Of a DNA stretch of 64,000 nucleotides, positions 36,739 to 50,200 are shown piece by piece. Both the position numbers and the translations under genes were made by a program. This stretch comes from Pontederia crassipes. Its lineage: Eukaryota > Streptophyta > Magnoliopsida > Commelinales > Pontederiaceae. Below the pieces are notes generated by a model. The model saw only the letters and a program-made list of their open reading frames with translations, searched no databases and was not told the origin of the DNA. The stretch is from positions 74,064,077-74,128,076 of the forward strand of contig CM060194.1 in assembly GCA_030549335.1 (NCBI GenBank). Direction: 5' to 3'. Positions within the stretch are counted from its first letter, which is position 1; every line of letters begins with the position of its first letter.

Positions 36739-39700
36739 ATTCTAAACCCAGCATGCGTCACTTTGGGGCTTGGTATCTCATGCCATTATGAAGTGCCGAC
36801 ATGGATTTGCCAGGACGGGCTTTGCAACGGAAACCAATCGTGCGAATCTGCTCTTCCAAGCAATCCGTGTACTTTCTGATGCTGTGGTGCATGCAAAACA
36901 ACTAACATCAAAAGAGTAGCTTTATTTATTTTCTGAACATTATCTGCTTCTCAATAAGTCCAGCTGCATGGAGTTGATGAGATAATGAAACTTTCTGGAG
37001 ACATTGATCTCTGTGTTTGATCATCTTCCCATCATATGTAAGATAGTACACGGGTAATGAACGAATGATGATGAAAGTTGGTGAAGGACTTTTACAGTAC
37101 AAATATAAAGAAACAAATTATTTGTAGCTGACGCTAGAATAAATCTCTCCAATAACGATTGCCATATGCGGCGTTAAAATAAAAAAAAAATAGTCACACT
37201 TTAGCGTCGTCAAAGTGCCATACAAAAGATACGTCACGGTTGGCATCGCTATTGCTATTTGTGTCAGTATTGTGATGCTACGATGACGTTATAAGTCGCA
37301 TTGCAAAAAAATATTTGACGTCGCTAAGTCAACGTTAAACGACGAGTCGCCCTTTTGATCATATAACACTTAGACCCTTGTTTGATTTTCTTTTTTTTTT
37401 CTTTTTTTATGTAGGAGTCCATATAATTTTTTTTAGAATTTAGGTTACTTTGCTATCCTTTTTTTTGTTTTCATTTAATTGAAGGTCGGTGTAAGATGTT
37501 GCAATACTGCATTACAATTAACGTCCATTATCAAAGAAGAACAAAACTATGAAAGAAAGAAAAAAGAATCCTTTTGAAAGTTCCTAAAATTAAAATTGTC
37601 AAATACCTCTGTGTAAAATCTTGGCATTGATTACAGACCATATACGGCCAATAGACACCGACAGGACGGAGATGGTAGGGGGGGATATAGCATCTAATTT
37701 TTGCCTCGAACGCGTGAAGAACATCTACCACATTCCTTGTTGAACCGCCATTGGCATCTCGGTGGCGTGGGTCCAACGCTATGCCATGCATCTCTTCTTA
37801 CCTTTACCAAGCACCCATCTTTTTAACTGTGCCATTAATTAGTAGTTTTACCACCTTTTTCTGTGTTTAATTGTCTGATATGTTTCTGGCACGTAGATTC
37901 GAATAGCAAACAAATATATATGACATGTATGCGCATCAAACTATTTGAGAAGACGATAACACACAATAATATGTCTTTTGTGTGTTCATTAATAGTTTCT
38001 TACGAGATGTGCAACTTCCTGTGGGAAGTGAGCACAAGAGTTCCAGAGAGTCCACAGCAAGTGCAAAGTAGGAGCATCAATTCCAGCTATACGTCTGGCA
38101 ATTTTCCATTACGTTTTGCATAAGAAGGCATCGTGAGAATGTAATGAGAAGAAGCATTGATTATATGCTCCTCAGAGCACCATTAAACAGACAAAGAATC
38201 ACGAAAAGTGAGGAACTAAAACTACTACCTTAAAATTCCCTCCTCTACTGTGCATTCCCAAAGGCAGAATCCAGGTGGCAGAGAATTCCTCTCTATTAAG
38301 AATATAAAATCATGTTGTTCTTCCTAACAGCATAAACTTTTAGAAAAATTGATTAGGAACTCTCTTCCACTGCCCTTTCATTCCTATCACGGATTTTACA
38401 CTGTTTACTCTGCACAACTGATTAGTGATTACCTTCATGAATCGTGATCATGGCATTTCTATGTATCCAAAGGAACTGGGAGCGTCCGTCAAGTGTAGGT
38501 ATTAATGAACATTAGTGCAGTTGAATTTGAATATGGTTTTGACTTTGATGATATTTATGCAATAAGGTAAGGCTTGGCATGTGACCATGAGAAGGATGCA
38601 CATACACCAACGATTAGAAAGTGCTATTTATGCATGAGAGATTGGGTAAATTCATCCTTAAACTTACCCATTTTCTCTATTCAGTTCTTTAATGTTATCT
38701 CGTAATCCAAATTATTTTCATTTTTGTAGGTTTTGCATGTGCTCTTGACCATGGATAATCAATTTCTCTCGTCTTCACGGTATCTAAATAATAAAAGAAG
38801 TTTTTGTCCCACCGAAAAAAAAGAAGTTTTTGTAAAAACCTACTATTCATTTTTTGTTCACTCAACATGGCAACAAGCATAAGAAAAAAAAAACGACTAT
38901 GGGTGATGAGAAGGATTGTGCATGTAAAACTTATAAAAGAGTTTATTTTTTATATTTTTTTAATGTTTTTTTTCCAAATTAACCCGCATGTATATATAAT
39001 CCAGGATAATGTTTTTTTATAAGAGGATGAACTTAAAAGAACCAACACTTAGATTTGACTTTAGCCAACTTTTTTTTCACCCAACATTATCCACTTGCCC
39101 AATTGAAAGTAATCCAATTTGAAGTTGTTGATATTTGTACAAGTCAATTGTAAAATATAAATAATGACTCATTAAGATCAAGTTTCTTCTTACATTATAA
39201 TCTAGAAAATCTTCTTGGATATAAGACAATGATCTGATCTTATAGCTAACGATTAAGGAAGAAGTGAAACACAATCAACTTGAATTTGAGTTAAGGATCG
39301 AGGCAGAAGGAAACCATAATTATTTGGAATTTGTTTGAAATCAAATGAAAGGATCGGAAACGAGCATATTTAGTAGTGTTAAGTTCAATTGTTTTAAAGA
39401 AATATTGAGACGTTAAAATTTTATACCCCTGACCTAAAAAGGTGCAAGATATGCAGTCACTTTTTTCCTTTTGTGTAACAACAAAAATCATTCATAATAT
39501 CAGCATTTATGAGTTAAGTTCTTGCACGTATCAGAAATTACCTTTTTTATTCAAAAGCAAATACCTGTCATGTATTGCTTTCTCCCCATTACAGATCAAG
39601 GCCATGCCGCCATGGACGGAGTAAAAAGTAGATTCCAGCATTTTGTAACAGCGGTGAGAGAAAGAGGAGCCATTCTCATGCAGCGTCAAAAGCGTTCTGA

Positions 39701-39945
39701 GACAAACTCAGCAGCAGCAGCCTCATCACCTTCTCCCTTCCCCACCGCCACCTTTTCTTTCTTTTTGGTCTCCATCTTCCTTTCCAACTTTTCTTGTCCA
39801 TTAAGTCTCCCGAAACTCCTCCCTCCTCCTCATCCTCTTCCTGCAACCCGGAAGAAATTGCAGAGCTCCAAAAGAACAATTACCCGCCAATCAGCAAGGA
39901 GAGTTCGAGGTCTGCAGCTTAATTTCCTCGCCTCTTCCTCCATTA
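36739..39945. other. Intergenic DNA and upstream region of the DUF4408/DUF761 gene
   Basis: No other gene is supported. The minus-strand frame 37531-37791 and plus frame 37863-38123 have no recognisable motif. A stretch with repeated CGTC/GACG motifs near 37200-37350 may be a decayed transposon end. The last 300-400 bases presumably contain the promoter and leader of the gene at 39946. Confidence 0.45.
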
Positions 39946-41496
39946 ATGGCCGAGCCAAGCGCTCTTCTGCACCCCAGCAAGCTTCAAGCGCCAAAGTTGG
40001 CGGCGAAGGGCCAGCAGTACTCGACGAGGTTCCTTTACAAGCTCGCAATCTTCGTGGCCTTCATGGCCGTGCTCCCTCTCTTGCCCTCCGAAGCCCCCGA
40101 GTTCATGAACCAGAGCATCCTCAACAGGAGCTGGGAGCTTCTCCACCTGCTGCTGGTCGGCATCGCCATATCCTACGGCCTGTTCAGCCACCGCAACACG
40201 GACTTCGACGAGGGGAAGGAAACGACGCGCTGGAAGGACGAAGAGAGCCCTCGAGCGTACGTGTCGCACATCCTGCATGGCTCGGAAACAGTCTTCGACG
40301 ACGGCGACGACGACGAGGTCGAGATCCCTGGTGAACAGAGCGCTTCTTCTGGTGCGGACAAGATCCAGACGTGGAGTTCTCAGTATCGCAGGAACGAGCC
40401 TGTGGTCATCGTCGCGAATGGGAGCAATGGCAGCGGCGACGCAACGAGCAAACCGCTCTTCCTTCCTGTCCGGAGCTTGAAATCGTGCTCCGATGACACG
40501 CCGGCGCTCGAGAAAGCCGATGCGCAACCTGTACCGAGTAATGGCACCGTCGAAGGGTATCTGCACGCAGTGGATGATCCCAAGAGAACGCTTGTCCTTC
40601 CTTCTCCTATTCCATGGGGTTCGAGGTCTGCAAAAATGGATGCAAAGGACGAATCGAGTGCAGGTACAGGTATGCTTGAACGCCTCGTTAGCTTTACCCT
40701 CCATAATTCTCGTGTTTTGATTCCAAAAGTTACTTATCGATTTCTCCCCTTTGCTTGTCATACGTATGACTCTGTTCGTCTTGATGATTTCGTTAATACT
40801 GAAGAGAAATAAACATACGATTTTTGCAATCCAGGAATGGATTCACAACCAGTTCAGCCTTTGTTCCCTCTTGTTTCTTCCTCAATGACTCGTGCTGCGC
40901 CGACGGCGACCTCCTCGACGAACAGGCCGTCTCTGTCGCCGGAAATGAGGGCCAAGAGCAGTGAGGATCTTTTGACGAAGAAGAAGAGCTTGCACAAGTC
41001 CTCCCCACCACCTGCTCCGCCACCACCTCCACCTCCGTTTGCAATCCACAGCCACCAGTATTCCTCAGAAAGAAAGGCTGTCACAAGAAGCTTCACGGAC
41101 GAATTGAAGGATTTGAGCAGGAGGGCGGCAAGGTCAGGCAGCGAGCAGCAGCTGTTTGGCTACCGATCAGGCGACCCAGGGCCGCTTACAGGAATCAGGG
41201 GAGCGGCGGAGAGAAGAAATGAGCTGATGGACGACGTTGCGAATTCCTCAGATGATGATTCGGACAGAGAAGGCGATGACGACGACGCCGGCGTCGTGGG
41301 ATCCCCCGTTGAGCAAATTGACACGTCGAACAACAACATTGCAGCAGAAACAGGAGCAGAGGGGAACGAAGTCGACAAGAAGGCTGATGAATTCATAGCC
41401 AAGTTCAGAGAACAAATCAGACTCCAGAGGATTGAGTGCATTAAGAGATCGACTGCACAGCGCACCGTCAAGAGATCGAACACAAATGGTAATTGA
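39946..41496 (+). CDS. DUF4408/DUF761 domain membrane protein, function unknown
   Basis: Two exons: 39946 to 40669 (or 40663) and 40835-41496. Two GT donors six bases apart both keep the frame, giving 461 or 459 residues. The N-terminus has two hydrophobic segments, about residues 29-47 (FLYKLAIFVAFMAVLPLLP) and 63-81 (WELLHLLLVGIAISYGLF), with SHRN after the second; this is the DUF4408 pattern. A long acidic, Ser-rich, probably disordered middle follows, then a proline tract (SPPPAPPPPPPPF). Near the C-terminus (about 420-447) is the DUF761 motif DKKADEFIAKFREQIRLQR. Such plant proteins are often annotated as hydroxyproline-rich or cotton-fibre-expressed-like, and their molecular role is unknown. 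The start is the first ATG before the hydrophobic segments; a longer frame upstream (from 39522) is not needed. It lies tail-to-tail with the UTP10 gene, 2.7 kb apart. Confidence 0.9.
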
Positions 41497-44218
41497 GGAT
41501 TGAGTGCACTAAAAAAGTTTCTCTTTTTTCACTCTGCTTTTTCTCTCTATCTAATGCTTTGATGACAAATGTTTAATCATGTAAAATAATTCTGGGACAG
41601 TTCTGCATTTTTTTTTTCTTTCCAGACATCTTCATATCTGAGCATATACTAGTGAATTAATGTTTCATACTGAGATTTTTTTTTTTTCATTTTTTTTCTC
41701 TTGGCAGGACTCTCTGAATGAATGTAAAGTAAGTGTACAATAATCTTTACTATAAAGCTTAAAAGTTTAAACAGTGTTCAATATTTTCATTTTCATTTTT
41801 CTTTTCTATAATGCAATAGTCACTAGTAATCTAGAGACAATTTTAAAGGAAAAAAAAAACAAACTCAGGACAACATTCTTCATACGAAGCCATTTTCTCG
41901 TCAAGTGGCTTATTCACTTCAATGAAATTAATTGGACAAGAAGTAACAAGAATTATTTTGGTGTGCACAAATCACAAATGGACATGTAGATATATGCTGC
42001 CATATTGGGGAGATCAGTTGACGGTATCTCATGCCAGTGGAATGTGCTCTGCTGACACGGAGTTGATTAGGATGAGAAGCAGCGGGGGTGACATTTATAA
42101 GTAGACCAAAGTTTAGGAATCTGTTCGATGGGATTCCAAGCAATCTTCTCTGCGTACTTCCTACTGCTAAGCAAAGCAACTGATAATGATAGTGGTGCTC
42201 TTTAGAAAGGAGCAAAGTTTTTGTAATTTATCAAAAAAAAGTTAGGGTGAACTGAGTTAGGGTGAAGTGAGTGCGGCCTCTCGCTTAAGTTTAAATTTTT
42301 GTGAATGTAAAAAATTTTTGTTAGGAGTATCACTTGTCATTACTAGACATATGATACGGTGTAATCTTATCGAATTAGTTGAGATCGATGGTGAGTCGAC
42401 CTCCGACATATGGACAGTGTATATAATCATTAACGCCGCGCAAGTTAGGTCGTCAGCCTCATTTCTCAAATACCGAAGGTTAGCAACCCATAAAAAAAGG
42501 TTTTTGCAATTTCTCACCACCCCAAGTTGGCATGTGCTGTGAACCGAGTTGGTTCCAATTTATGAGAGTAAATGCACAAGATCAAACCCAAAGCACCAAG
42601 GACTTACTCCATATTAACAACCTTGTGGCCATGGATTTTGGACTAAAAGTTTTAACAAGCTTAGAAACTATCTTTTTTTCTTCTAAAAGTTCCTTGTTTC
42701 ACCCTTGGGTATCATAACAATTAATCTGCAAATCAAACGATACGAATGAATGTCTCTAAGAAGGAAAAAAGAAAGAAAAAAAACAAAAGCACAGATATTA
42801 GATTCTCTCATATGCTCATGTTATCCTTGTAAAAGATGACATGAATATTCAGTTGGAACCACGTTGTCTAACTTAAAGTTCTTAAACTCAGATGGAGTCG
42901 CACGTAGACTCACAAGTTGTAGAACTTGAATATTTAAATCGAGTTATCGAGTTTGAAAGTATAGTTGAGAAATAAATGTGTAGAATATGTTTTAAAATTT
43001 GAGAACCCGCGGAGCTTCCAGCCTATGTTATTTTGTCTCCTCCCAAGCAAAAGTTATCATTGTTTTTATTAGACGAGTCATTGACCCTTTTAATAATAGG
43101 AGATATTTCCTTGAGTAAGCTTTCTAATATGAAGATAAACTATCTGAGCCCCACCCTATTATTTATTTCTCTTATTTTAACTTATAGGTAATCTTGCCTA
43201 TCATATTATCTCATTTATTTTATTTTAATTTGTAGATAATCTTAATTATCTAGTCACAGTATCTTGACAATCTATTTTTTATCTTCTTTCCATTTGTACC
43301 TTTTTTCTAAAATCATACAAAAAATATGAAAAATTTTCATACGACAACAAAAAAATATTATTATCATTATTGTTATCATAACTAACAATATTTGTGTACT
43401 TAATTATTATTAATCACACAAATATAATATTATTAATCATTATTTTAAATATTTCATATTTTTATCATTATTTGTATATAAAAATATACAAATTATTTAT
43501 AATTAGAATTATTTAATTTAATAATTTTTCATTTGAATTTTTAGTCTAATTACATAACCTTTTTTATGTTAAATAATGTACATACAAATAATATGAAAAG
43601 GTAAACATCAACTAAAAATAATGTATAAGAATATTTATGACAAAAATCATTTACTGCATCACATTTTTTATATTAACAGCTTTACTTTAACGCTGGATTT
43701 TGAAAACCTAATTCCTTGCCGACATCTTATTAGTTCCCATTTTCCCAAATTTTTTATTTGTTAAACATCCCAATCCCACACCTTTTTTTCTTCTGAAAAG
43801 GTTAATTGTTAACTACTCCGAAAGAGTTCGAATACAAAAAAAAAACTAAGCCTGCCTTATCAAAAATTGTTACTAAGTTATTATCGACCCAATTTAGCTA
43901 AGTAATTAGCCGTGCGCTTTTCACTGCAAAAACAATGGAACACAAAAGTGGGATTAATATCCCACACCTAGAAGTCGGATGAGAAGTGACATTGTACCAA
44001 CACCATTGCAACCAAAACAATTTACTTATCATAATGTCAAAATTGAATATCAAACTGAGGGAAACCAAAATAATAACTGCTTGGTCATATTTAGACCAAA
44101 ATTATTTTACATGCGTAGGATCTACCGACGCAATAGACCACGTAACTCTCCTTCAACTTTTAAGTAACTATAACTTAAACAGACATTCGCCATCTTCTGA
44201 AATCAATAAAAAAATACT
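41497..44218. other. Intergenic region between two convergent genes
   Basis: It should contain the 3' UTRs of the DUF4408/DUF761 gene (left) and of UTP10 (right). The middle is AT-rich. Short frames at 41.8-42.7 and 44.0-44.3 kb lack recognisable motifs. No further gene is supported. Confidence 0.5.
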
Positions 44219-47200
44219 CTATAGATACTGTCCAAGGCTTTCCCCACTTAGGGTCTCCAACTCCTTCAAAATTTCTTGAGCTAGAGTTTTTACAGGAAGC
44301 TCAACATCCTCGAGCAACTCCCCAAGAAAAGGGATTGTCTCAGGGAGGAATACTAGGTACTCTTCCTTTAAATGCTCCACCAAGTACCTGATGACCTTAA
44401 GGCCTAAAATCTTTGGACGAGCCTTCTCATTCCTCGTCTGCATTAAGACCTGCATGTAGAAATTTATCAGAATGAGATTAGTTGACACTATTATTGACAA
44501 CTAGATATTCGGGGACAAAATGCCTCCGGTATCAAGGCAAAAAAATTTTAGTGTAGCTCAGATCACGCTTTGAACACATCCTCAACACTAAGCCAATGAT
44601 TATTTATGTGCTCCCATTTGAGTTATGAGCCCACATTAATCTACCTGAGACTATTAACTTTGATGTGAAACATTGGCACAATCACTAAACCAACATATGT
44701 GACGATTCATGTCCAAATTGATAGAAGTTTACATGATAAGAAAAAAGTTCAGTTTTCACCTCATGGTTTAAAGGTTTCAGTAGCACATCAGATCGTGCAG
44801 TTACAGCCATCTGACCAAGACACAGAATTAATGTTTCGTCCACTTCCTCAACAGTAGGCACCTCGGTCAACTGCTCAAGAGATGGTGGTTCTGCCACAAG
44901 TTGGAGAACGATAGGTTTCAAAAGTACCTGAAACATCCAACTCTAATAAGGGACCAAATGAATGTATCAAACAGCCAGGTATCAGTATTCATACAACAGT
45001 TCAACCAGCACAACTCAAGTCACTCATTCATTTTGTAGATAAGCATTAAACAAGTGAAAAAAGTTTAAGATCAATTCCTATTCATATTTCTTTTAGCAAA
45101 ATCAGCAGCTTTTACACTATCTTTTCAGCCTAAAGCTACAATCTGTTAAGAAACAAGCCCATTAAATGAAATTGGTCAGTAATCACCTTTTGAAGTTGTT
45201 TGCATATCCCTACAGGCAACAACAGGGTTTGCAATATTTATGAGCAAACAATTTCAAACATGCTTCCTTTTCGTGCAAACAAAGGGTGTCAAAAGGACCA
45301 AAAAGACAAGCATTGAGTCCTATGCACTAATCTGACATTATACTTAATAGTGTTCACAATCATGGATAATTCAAAAAAGGATATATCATGGTTTCTTGGG
45401 ACTTCAAGAAAAAGGAACAAATTTGGAGATTTAACCTGGAAATTGTTAGCCTCCAGAATCTTCAGGTCAGTATCATAACGGAAACACTGGTACAATGACC
45501 TCAATATCAGTGTTCTCAAATGCCACTGTTTGAGAGATAATGCATTCTCTTTCCCTCTGCTGTGTTTTTCCCCTACTTTCAACTTTTTCCTCCTCGGTGG
45601 CAAGACCGTATTCTTATTCTCTGTCAGACATCGGATGCAAATCTGAAGCAAGTACTTGAAATAAGGTACGAACAAAGACCTGCATGCAAAACAGAAGATG
45701 TATATCATTGTCACGTTTTGTGTGATCAAAATATGCAACATTATCACAGGAGACATCAATACTGCGCTAAATAATTTCACTGATATGGGAAGTAAGAAGA
45801 GAGCTTACTGACTATACTGCACAATAGACATGCATCATATTTTTTAGCCATAAGGTATGTATATTTTGCGGCTAAAAAGCTACTGCATTGTACATACATC
45901 TGAAACTTATTTTACTTATACGAATACTATCAGGTCTTACCCAACACTAAGGCAATTCACAACAAAAGGTGAATTTCAACTATGGTTAATGGGAAACCAA
46001 CATACAACAACAACAACAACAACAACAAAGCCTTATCCCACTAGGTGGGGTCGGCTACATGGATCATACGTCGCCATTCCGCTCTATTAGTACATAATCT
46101 TGGTAAAGATAATGAAACTAAAATATATAGCTTAGCTAGTGGGATAAGGCTTTGTTGTTGTTGTTGTTGTTGTATATAGCTTAGCTAAAAAAAGAAATAA
46201 TCTTCTGCTGTGATGTACATAATAAAAACATTCTCATGGCGTGGCATTGTATGTCCTATGCATAATGAGTTTTTAGCTTCCCACATAACATATGTGATAT
46301 CCCATGCTAAGTAATCTGCAGTGATATACATAATAAAGACACATTCACAATAATAGTCTGCCCAAAATTAAATGAAAACATTTCACTGTATGGAAATCCT
46401 AAGCATAAATTAATCTTTAGTTTCCCACCAAACATATGAGCTATCCGATGCTAAGTAACAAGAATTCAATCTTCTGTAGCGGGGTATTTTCACAGAGACA
46501 ACTTCGTGCATTAGTTCTCCTAAAAAAAAACTTCGTGCATTAGTGTAGAGAACATACATTACATTAGTCCAACATGCTGTCCTTGGAGGCACAATTCATT
46601 CTTTTATTTTTTTGAGACAGCAAAGGATAATTGCAAGATGTGCAATCCTCCACTTGAATCAATGAGCAATTATGCCACATAGTGAATAAAATAAGTTCAC
46701 ACTATAAATATAACCTCTTCACCAGTTGCATGGGAGATGAAAATCAGACACTAGTTGCATCAAGTATTCAACTCTTAAGAAAAATCAGTGAAAAGATGAA
46801 AATCAGACACTAGTTGCATCAAGTATTCAACTCTTAAGAAAAATCAGTGAAAAGATGAAAATCAGACACTAGTTGCATCAAGTATTCAACTCTTAAGAAA
46901 AATCAGTGAAAAGATGCTCATTGTAATGGTATTTCAGGTGTATGCCATCATACTTAGAAAGTACAAGATAAACCCTTGAACTCAAACACAAGTACCACGT
47001 TTTCAGAATGAGATTATCATGGTGAATTCATGCCACTTGTTCAAAATATATTCTTTGATGGTTATGGAATATGGATATCATAATAGTCGGCAATATATAA
47101 ACTTTATGCATAAGGTGCCTAGTATTTTACCTGTGTTGTTCAATAAGATTATTGACCAACTCGAAGAAAGAAATCATGCGATCCAGGCTTTTGCACCTAG

Positions 47201-50200
47201 TTTCATTCTCTTGGATCTCTGTTTCTGCCCATTCAAGACAGTGAAGGAAAAGAGGTCTGAACATAGTCTCAGTAAGCCTCAGAGTGAGAGCAACCATAGC
47301 CCGAGTTACACTCTGTTCCACCATATTTATATTTTTAGCTAGTGATGGGTTTTGATGACGAAGATCAAGCGCCATTAAGCACTGTTCAAACATTTTCACA
47401 TGATATGTTCCTATAGATGCCCTATCCATGGTGGTAATCAAGCTAGTTAGCAGCTGAAAGACTAAAGAGATGCTGACTTCACCACATTCAAGAGATTTAG
47501 TGTATGTTTTCAGCAGAGGAGTTAGCAAAAGCCGAACCTGTAAGACAATAAGTTCAAGAAGAAAGTTAAACAACATATATGCATAAGGAAACAATATTAA
47601 AATGTGTAGCTTAGCTACATACTGGAATTTTTTCAGTCAGAAGTTTCTGGACAGCAGAAGCTTTTGTCTTTATCTTTGCATCCGATTGCAAGACAAATTC
47701 TGGATGGAGAAGAATAATATCCATGATATCCTCCAGGTAAGGATTTAAAAATCCACCAAGCTTATCAATAATTGCCTCCAATGTCTGAAGTGTAGAGAGG
47801 ATGACAGAGACTCTGACACTGGAAACGTCATTATCTATCTCAACATGTCCACGTTCAGAATGCACAATATGACAACCTGAGATTTCATGACATCTTTTGA
47901 TAATATGCTTCATAACATGGGGGAGATGAGATAATGCCTTTGAACCAAGTACACTGACCAAAGCACCCGAGGCCTGGATGCAACCAGAAGAAATGGCAAA
48001 ATCATTTGAAGGGATGTACTTGAGAACAGTTGCAAGACATGTATCAAATATCCTGCTTTCAGATGGGAACTCTTTACTTAACAGTTCAACCGAAGAAATT
48101 GCAGCAAGCTTAACAGAGGGATCGAAGTCATCTGTGTCACTATTATCAATGAGCTGGACTACTTTTGAGCACATTTCGTAGAATGACCATTTGGCACTAT
48201 CATCTAGATCTAGAGAAAATTTTGTCAACTTATGTTTCATCTTTCTTGTTTCTTTGCTCTTCTTCTGAACCGATTCATGATCCCTGATAGTGTCACACAA
48301 AAGCTCAAGCGTCTGAAAAAAAATGGCTTACATAAGAACAGTGCCAAATGAAAGCAGAAGACAGGCAATCGTTAGATAAAAAAAAATCCGTGTTAGAATG
48401 CAGCATTATAGATTTTAACTCAAAAGATGTGTTATCTGCGTATCTATTGACTTTTGCTTTATCAGATGCAATTTCAACAAAAGATAGAGAATACCTTCTT
48501 CTTCACATTTCCATTTGTATGCCCTAGCAACTTTGTTATGCTAGTAAAAAATGTAGTCGGGAACATCCAACTGGTTAAGACTTTTAATATTATGTTTCCA
48601 CTGGCAGTAAGTTCCCTTCGAGCATCTCTGGCAATCCTGTGAGATTCACCACTTTTCCTCCTGATTAGCTGCAAATGCAGAACCACCTGCTCCAGGAGTG
48701 CCCCAAGTGCAATCTGGAACATTTCACGGTTATCACGCAATGTGGAAAGACAAAAGAAGGATGAAAATCATATTGCGACAGCAAAATTCAAAATTAGAAT
48801 TTTAGTACATAGTAAAATCAGGCAACCCGACTTTCTAAATAAGCCACAAAATACCTTTTTCCTGCTGAGCAACCAGACGTAATTTTATAAGATAAAAGAC
48901 TACCATTAATAACTAACTGCAGTGAATTTGAATACTCTAAATTAACTTATATTAGGATAAAACAACCATCATAAGATACTAAAAGGGCTTTACACAATGG
49001 AAACCTTCCATGACAAATACCATGTTCGTGAATATCAAGGAAAGAAGTACCTGAAGGCATTCTGCATCTTGCCCAGACTCTAATTCAAAAATCAATTCTG
49101 TGTCTTGTAATTTCTGCAAAACAAATTGCATGGCTAGATACATTTGAAGTGAGAAACCTTTCATCTCATTGTTCTTTCCAACTTCTTGTAGCACTTTCAC
49201 TACACAAGGAAGCCAAAGCTTGCATGAATACTGGTTGCATGATTGTAGTGTGAAACAGTACTCCCACTGTTTAAGCATAGATGAAGAGAAATAAGAAAAG
49301 TCATTCGAGCTCCCTTTATCCTCGGAAGTTCTATTAATCCGTTTGACCAATGAACAAAGAAGTTGAACAATGAATATGGCCAAACTGCTTTCTTCGCCTA
49401 ATGTCCTGATTGAATGAGTGACTTCAATCAAATCAGCAGAGAAAAAGTGAAAAATGTCAAAAGGAAATAGACAATGAGATACCTCAAAAGATACATGACA
49501 AGGGATAGTCGTCGGTGTTCAGCAACGACTGGCAAAGATCGTATAAAAATCTGCAAACAGCTCTTTGTCAATAGGATGAAGAAAATTAAAGTATATATTA
49601 TAGTGGAACGACCTTGTACCTTGAGCAACTTGTCTATACTTCTGGTCTTTGATAACCAGCAAGGCACCAACGTTGATATCAACTCCTCCAAAACATGTTG
49701 GGAATGGCTATCATTCTATGATGACAACGAGAATCAATGACAGAAATTGTCAATTCATGCTCAAAGGTCTTGGGGAAAAGTCTAAACAAGATGAAATCAC
49801 TAACTGTATTGAATCTGGAGCATAGTAATTAGGGAAGTTTTTTTTTTCTTTTCCAAATTAGTCATATCTTGCAACTTTATTCTAAGCAATCATACCGCGT
49901 AAAAAATCATCAAACTTCTTTTTTTACAGTAAAGAAAAGAATAAATTATGCTTGATCACTATTCCAACCATCTTAGAACCATCCAACATCATATGATTGA
50001 AGAGGATATTTAAAATAAAATATTTCATTATACAAAAAGGAGAGTTTTTAGAGGAAGAAGGGTGATGAAGTTTCAAACATGTTAGAGGTGTACAACAGTC
50101 TAGATGAAAGAATACCAACCTGAATTATTGCACATTCTCCAATCATATTGAATATTTCAAGAATATGTTCCGAAATCCATCCAGGAGAAACTTTAGCAAT

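Noticed and set aside
39522-40334. 270-codon frame overlapping the DUF4408/DUF761 gene
   Set aside because: It is a shifted frame of the GC-rich first exon, ending in Arg/Pro-rich noise. The true frame has the two hydrophobic segments and the DUF motifs.
42241-42270. Telomere-like GTTAGGGTGAA repeated twice
   Set aside because: Only two interrupted units, which is not enough for an interstitial telomere repeat.
46736-46912. CRISPR-like array
   Set aside because: The copies are contiguous without spacers, in a plant intron. It is a simple tandem triplication.
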